Below are positions 5,779 through 5,859 of a DNA stretch of 5,859 bases, in pieces; positions within the stretch are counted from its first letter, which is position 1; every line of letters starts with the position of its first letter. This DNA comes from JALYRV01 sp036675475 (lineage in GTDB: Bacteria > Acidobacteriota > Vicinamibacteria > Vicinamibacterales > SCN-69-37), in the NCBI GenBank assembly GCA_036675475.1, contig JAKFEY010000089.1, positions 1-5,859 of the forward strand, written 5' to 3'. Made by a program: the position numbers and the translations under genes. The notes under the pieces were generated by a model that made no database searches, was not told the origin of the DNA, and worked only from the letters and a program-made list of their open reading frames with translations.

Positions 5779-5859
5779 TTATCTGTCCATCCAGACGTCT
5801 TCGAGCACCTGGACCGATGAGGTGAGCGTCTGGCCGCCGACGGAGATGCGCACCATGTA
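5779..5859 (-). CDS. C-terminal end of a second BNR/sortilin-like protein (partial)
   Basis: Only the last 26 codons and TAA (5779-5781) are in the window; the 5' part lies beyond the right edge. The peptide YMVRISVGGQTLTSSVQVLE, followed by DVWMDR, matches the closing strand of the complete BNR protein in this window (YQVRIEAAGQTFT), sharing Y-x-V-R-I and G-Q-T-x-T. This pattern (PPG-x-Y-x-V-R...) ends many acidobacterial VPS10/BNR proteins. It is therefore probably a paralogue of the gene at 1999-4710, with the VWA gene between them. Family assignment rests on this short tail only. Confidence 0.6.
   Translation of the reverse strand, partial: YMVRISVGGQTLTSSVQVLEDVWMDR

Overview
High-G+C bacterial DNA, most likely from Acidobacteriota and plausibly class Vicinamibacteria. 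The taxon is inferred from gene content: a secreted VWA-domain protein of the 'acidobacterial VWFA-related' kind, secreted sortilin/VPS10-like BNR-repeat proteins, and an HNH endonuclease-domain protein of a form common in Acidobacteriota, Myxococcota and Gemmatimonadota. No marker gene is present to fix the taxon.

Layout, left to right. Positions 1-150 are very GC-rich DNA with no clear gene; a plus-strand frame there ends at 171-173. A minus-strand gene (151-1281) encodes a 376-residue protein with a C-terminal HNH nuclease domain. Upstream of its start lies about 700 bp of gene-free DNA. The first part (about 1364-1583) is less GC-rich and holds a run of inverted repeats, including a near-perfect 38-nt dyad. 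The next part (1635-1856) is a tandem array of alternating 18- and 19-nt units. The last part (1857-1998) is featureless GC-rich DNA. A 16-nt core of the array unit recurs on the far side of the HNH gene at 65-80.

The right half is a minus-strand cluster: the last codons of a BNR/sortilin-like gene (5779-5859, cut by the window edge), a secreted VWA protein (4857-5741), and a complete 903-residue secreted BNR-repeat protein (1999-4710). All are predicted to act in the cell envelope or outside it, in protein-protein or protein-glycan binding. In the 146-bp gap between the last two, on the opposite strand, is an unlisted 35-codon gene (4765-4872). It has a Shine-Dalgarno sequence, GC-rich third positions, one C-terminal membrane segment and, 9 nt after its stop, a textbook intrinsic terminator that lies inside the VWA coding sequence.

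The two items most worth following are the HNH gene with its hairpin-rich, repeat-bearing flank (possibly a mobile or RNA-associated cassette) and the small convergent membrane-protein gene with its embedded terminator.
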